Of a stretch of DNA of 64,000 nucleotides, positions 63,112 through 64,000 are shown in pieces. Origin of the DNA: Acidobacteriota bacterium (GTDB taxonomy: Bacteria > Acidobacteriota > Terriglobia > Terriglobales > Acidobacteriaceae); assembly GCA_023410055.1 (NCBI GenBank), contig JAEYQK010000068.1, positions 1 through 64,000 on the forward strand, given 5' to 3'. Within the stretch, counting starts at the first letter, position 1. The number at the start of each line of letters is the position of its first letter. The notes beneath the pieces were generated by a model. That model worked only from the letters and a program-made list of their open reading frames with translations. It made no database searches and had not been told where the DNA came from. A program made the translations under genes and the position numbers.

Positions 63112-63191
63112 TCGGAGCGAATCGGTTGCAGAGATTAATCACTAGTAAAGCGCATCCCGGCTCCCGGTTCCATACGCAGAAACCCTGAGAA

Positions 63192-64000
63192 CTAGCGCGA
63201 AATAAATCGGCCCCCAGCGATATTCTCGAGTCCCTCTAGCCCAGGCGTGGCGCCAACGGCGCTCGGCGACCTGCGCAGATAGAAGAGCCGGAAGTTTTCG
63301 CCGGTATACCACGTGGGGCAGTATGGTGGCTCGTCACCACCGACGTCGGTTCGCCGTGCCCATTCCTTCTCAAGATCGAAGGCCATCGCATAGTCGAGAT
63401 ACTCGCCAAACACCCGCTGACGTTCGTCTCCGAATTCCGCGTTGAACGTGCTCTCGGCAGCCAGCTTGCGCAGATGGAACTTGAATCCTTCTGTATCGTC
63501 CATCAAGCGATGGCCGCGCGCAGTCGGGACGTGCATGATCTTCATGAACCAGAGATTGACCGCCGCTTGCACCGCCATCACGAACGTCCAGAGGAACGAG
63601 ACTTTCGTAGCCAGCATTACAAATACGCCAACGAGCATCACCAACAGCAGGATCGCGGTCCACTTCTGCGCCGAGACGCCTGTCCCTGCAGCGCCGGGAA
63701 CATGCAGCTCCTCCGGTCGGACTTTCCAGTCCTTCAGGGAAGACGGCCAGATATGGCGCAGCAGAATGACACACACGAGGAAGACTAAAGTCAGTAGGAA
63801 TGCCGACAGGAACTCTTCGGCCAGGTTTGACCTGACTTCAAGATAAAGGCTGGTAATCACGGCCAAGCTGCTGACGATCAGCGCCGGCCAGGCAAAAGCT
63901 GTAACGGGAGCAAATGCCTTGCTGTAGCTGTTGGCAAGAGCCTTCCTCAGGGCTCGTTGCGCCTTGCCGATCGCAGGCGAACTGCTCTTCAGCGAGACGG
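63192..64000 (-). CDS. DUF2207-like membrane protein, partial
   Basis: The visible C-terminal part of a larger protein: the frame is open to the right edge of the window, so the 5' end is outside it. Features are two or three membrane segments (about 63600-63860) followed by DDTEGFKFHLRKL and EYLDYAMAFDLEKEWARR, which fit the C-terminal half of DUF2207 membrane proteins. A TTG at 63866 is within the open frame and is not the true start. The function of the family is unknown. Confidence 0.7.
   Translation of the reverse strand, partial: VSLKSSSPAIGKAQRALRKALANSYSKAFAPVTAFAWPALIVSSLAVITSLYLEVRSNLAEEFLSAFLLTLVFLVCVILLRHIWPSSLKDWKVRPEELHVPGAAGTGVSAQKWTAILLLVMLVGVFVMLATKVSFLWTFVMAVQAAVNLWFMKIMHVPTARGHRLMDDTEGFKFHLRKLAAESTFNAEFGDERQRVFGEYLDYAMAFDLEKEWARRTDVGGDEPPYCPTWYTGENFRLFYLRRSPSAVGATPGLEGLENIAGGRFISR

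Overview
The window suggests a GC-rich, Gram-negative-type bacterium, most likely an Acidobacteriota of the Terriglobia group. This is an inference from gene content: a DUF4388 response regulator, very large TPR proteins, a secreted GH39 enzyme, an outer-membrane beta-barrel protein, an FN3 lipoprotein and many short palindromic intergenic repeats. No rRNA, protein-coding phylogenetic marker search or CRISPR array is available to settle it.

Positions 1 to about 14930 are the right-hand part of an integrated mobile element. Its right end carries a divergent excisionase-like gene and a tyrosine integrase, then a truncated 3' half of a tRNA-Ser(GCU) gene, which marks the attachment site. The left end is outside the window. 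Inside are a replication module (prim-pol/RepA-like replicase with six copies of a decanucleotide next to it), an ImmA/IrrE-type peptidase, an orphan D12 adenine methylase, and a cargo of likely defence genes: a zinc-ribbon/PH-like/AAA+ ATPase, an ASCH-DUF488 pair, a DUF4062 (TIR-like) protein and an AbiJ-like protein. Many small unknown genes lie between them.

Positions 15286-30575 hold six tightly coupled genes on the + strand (beta-propeller, VIT-VWA, a 2455-residue TPR protein, a DUF3352-like protein, a small penicillin-binding transpeptidase and a SpoIID/LytB protein). All have an N-terminal export signal or anchor, so this looks like one envelope/peptidoglycan machine. It is the best candidate here for an undescribed system.

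Positions 30576-64000 are ordinary chromosome: an orphan Imm42-like gene, GT39-type glycosyltransferases, adenosine deaminase family, mfd, GH39, an AraC regulator, an M3 peptidase, a membrane hydrolase, hslR-like, molybdenum cofactor genes (mogA, moaC, moeA) scattered over 4.5 kb, a DUF4388 response regulator, a TPR protein, the queD-queE-queC set for 7-deazaguanine synthesis, a cNMP/DUF1003 protein, an MFS exporter, a quinone oxidoreductase, an FN3 lipoprotein, an outer-membrane protein and a partial DUF2207-like membrane protein. Intergenic spaces carry several families of short palindromes, and copies of the same sequence families lie inside the reading frames of mfd and queE, adding repeat-encoded peptides.
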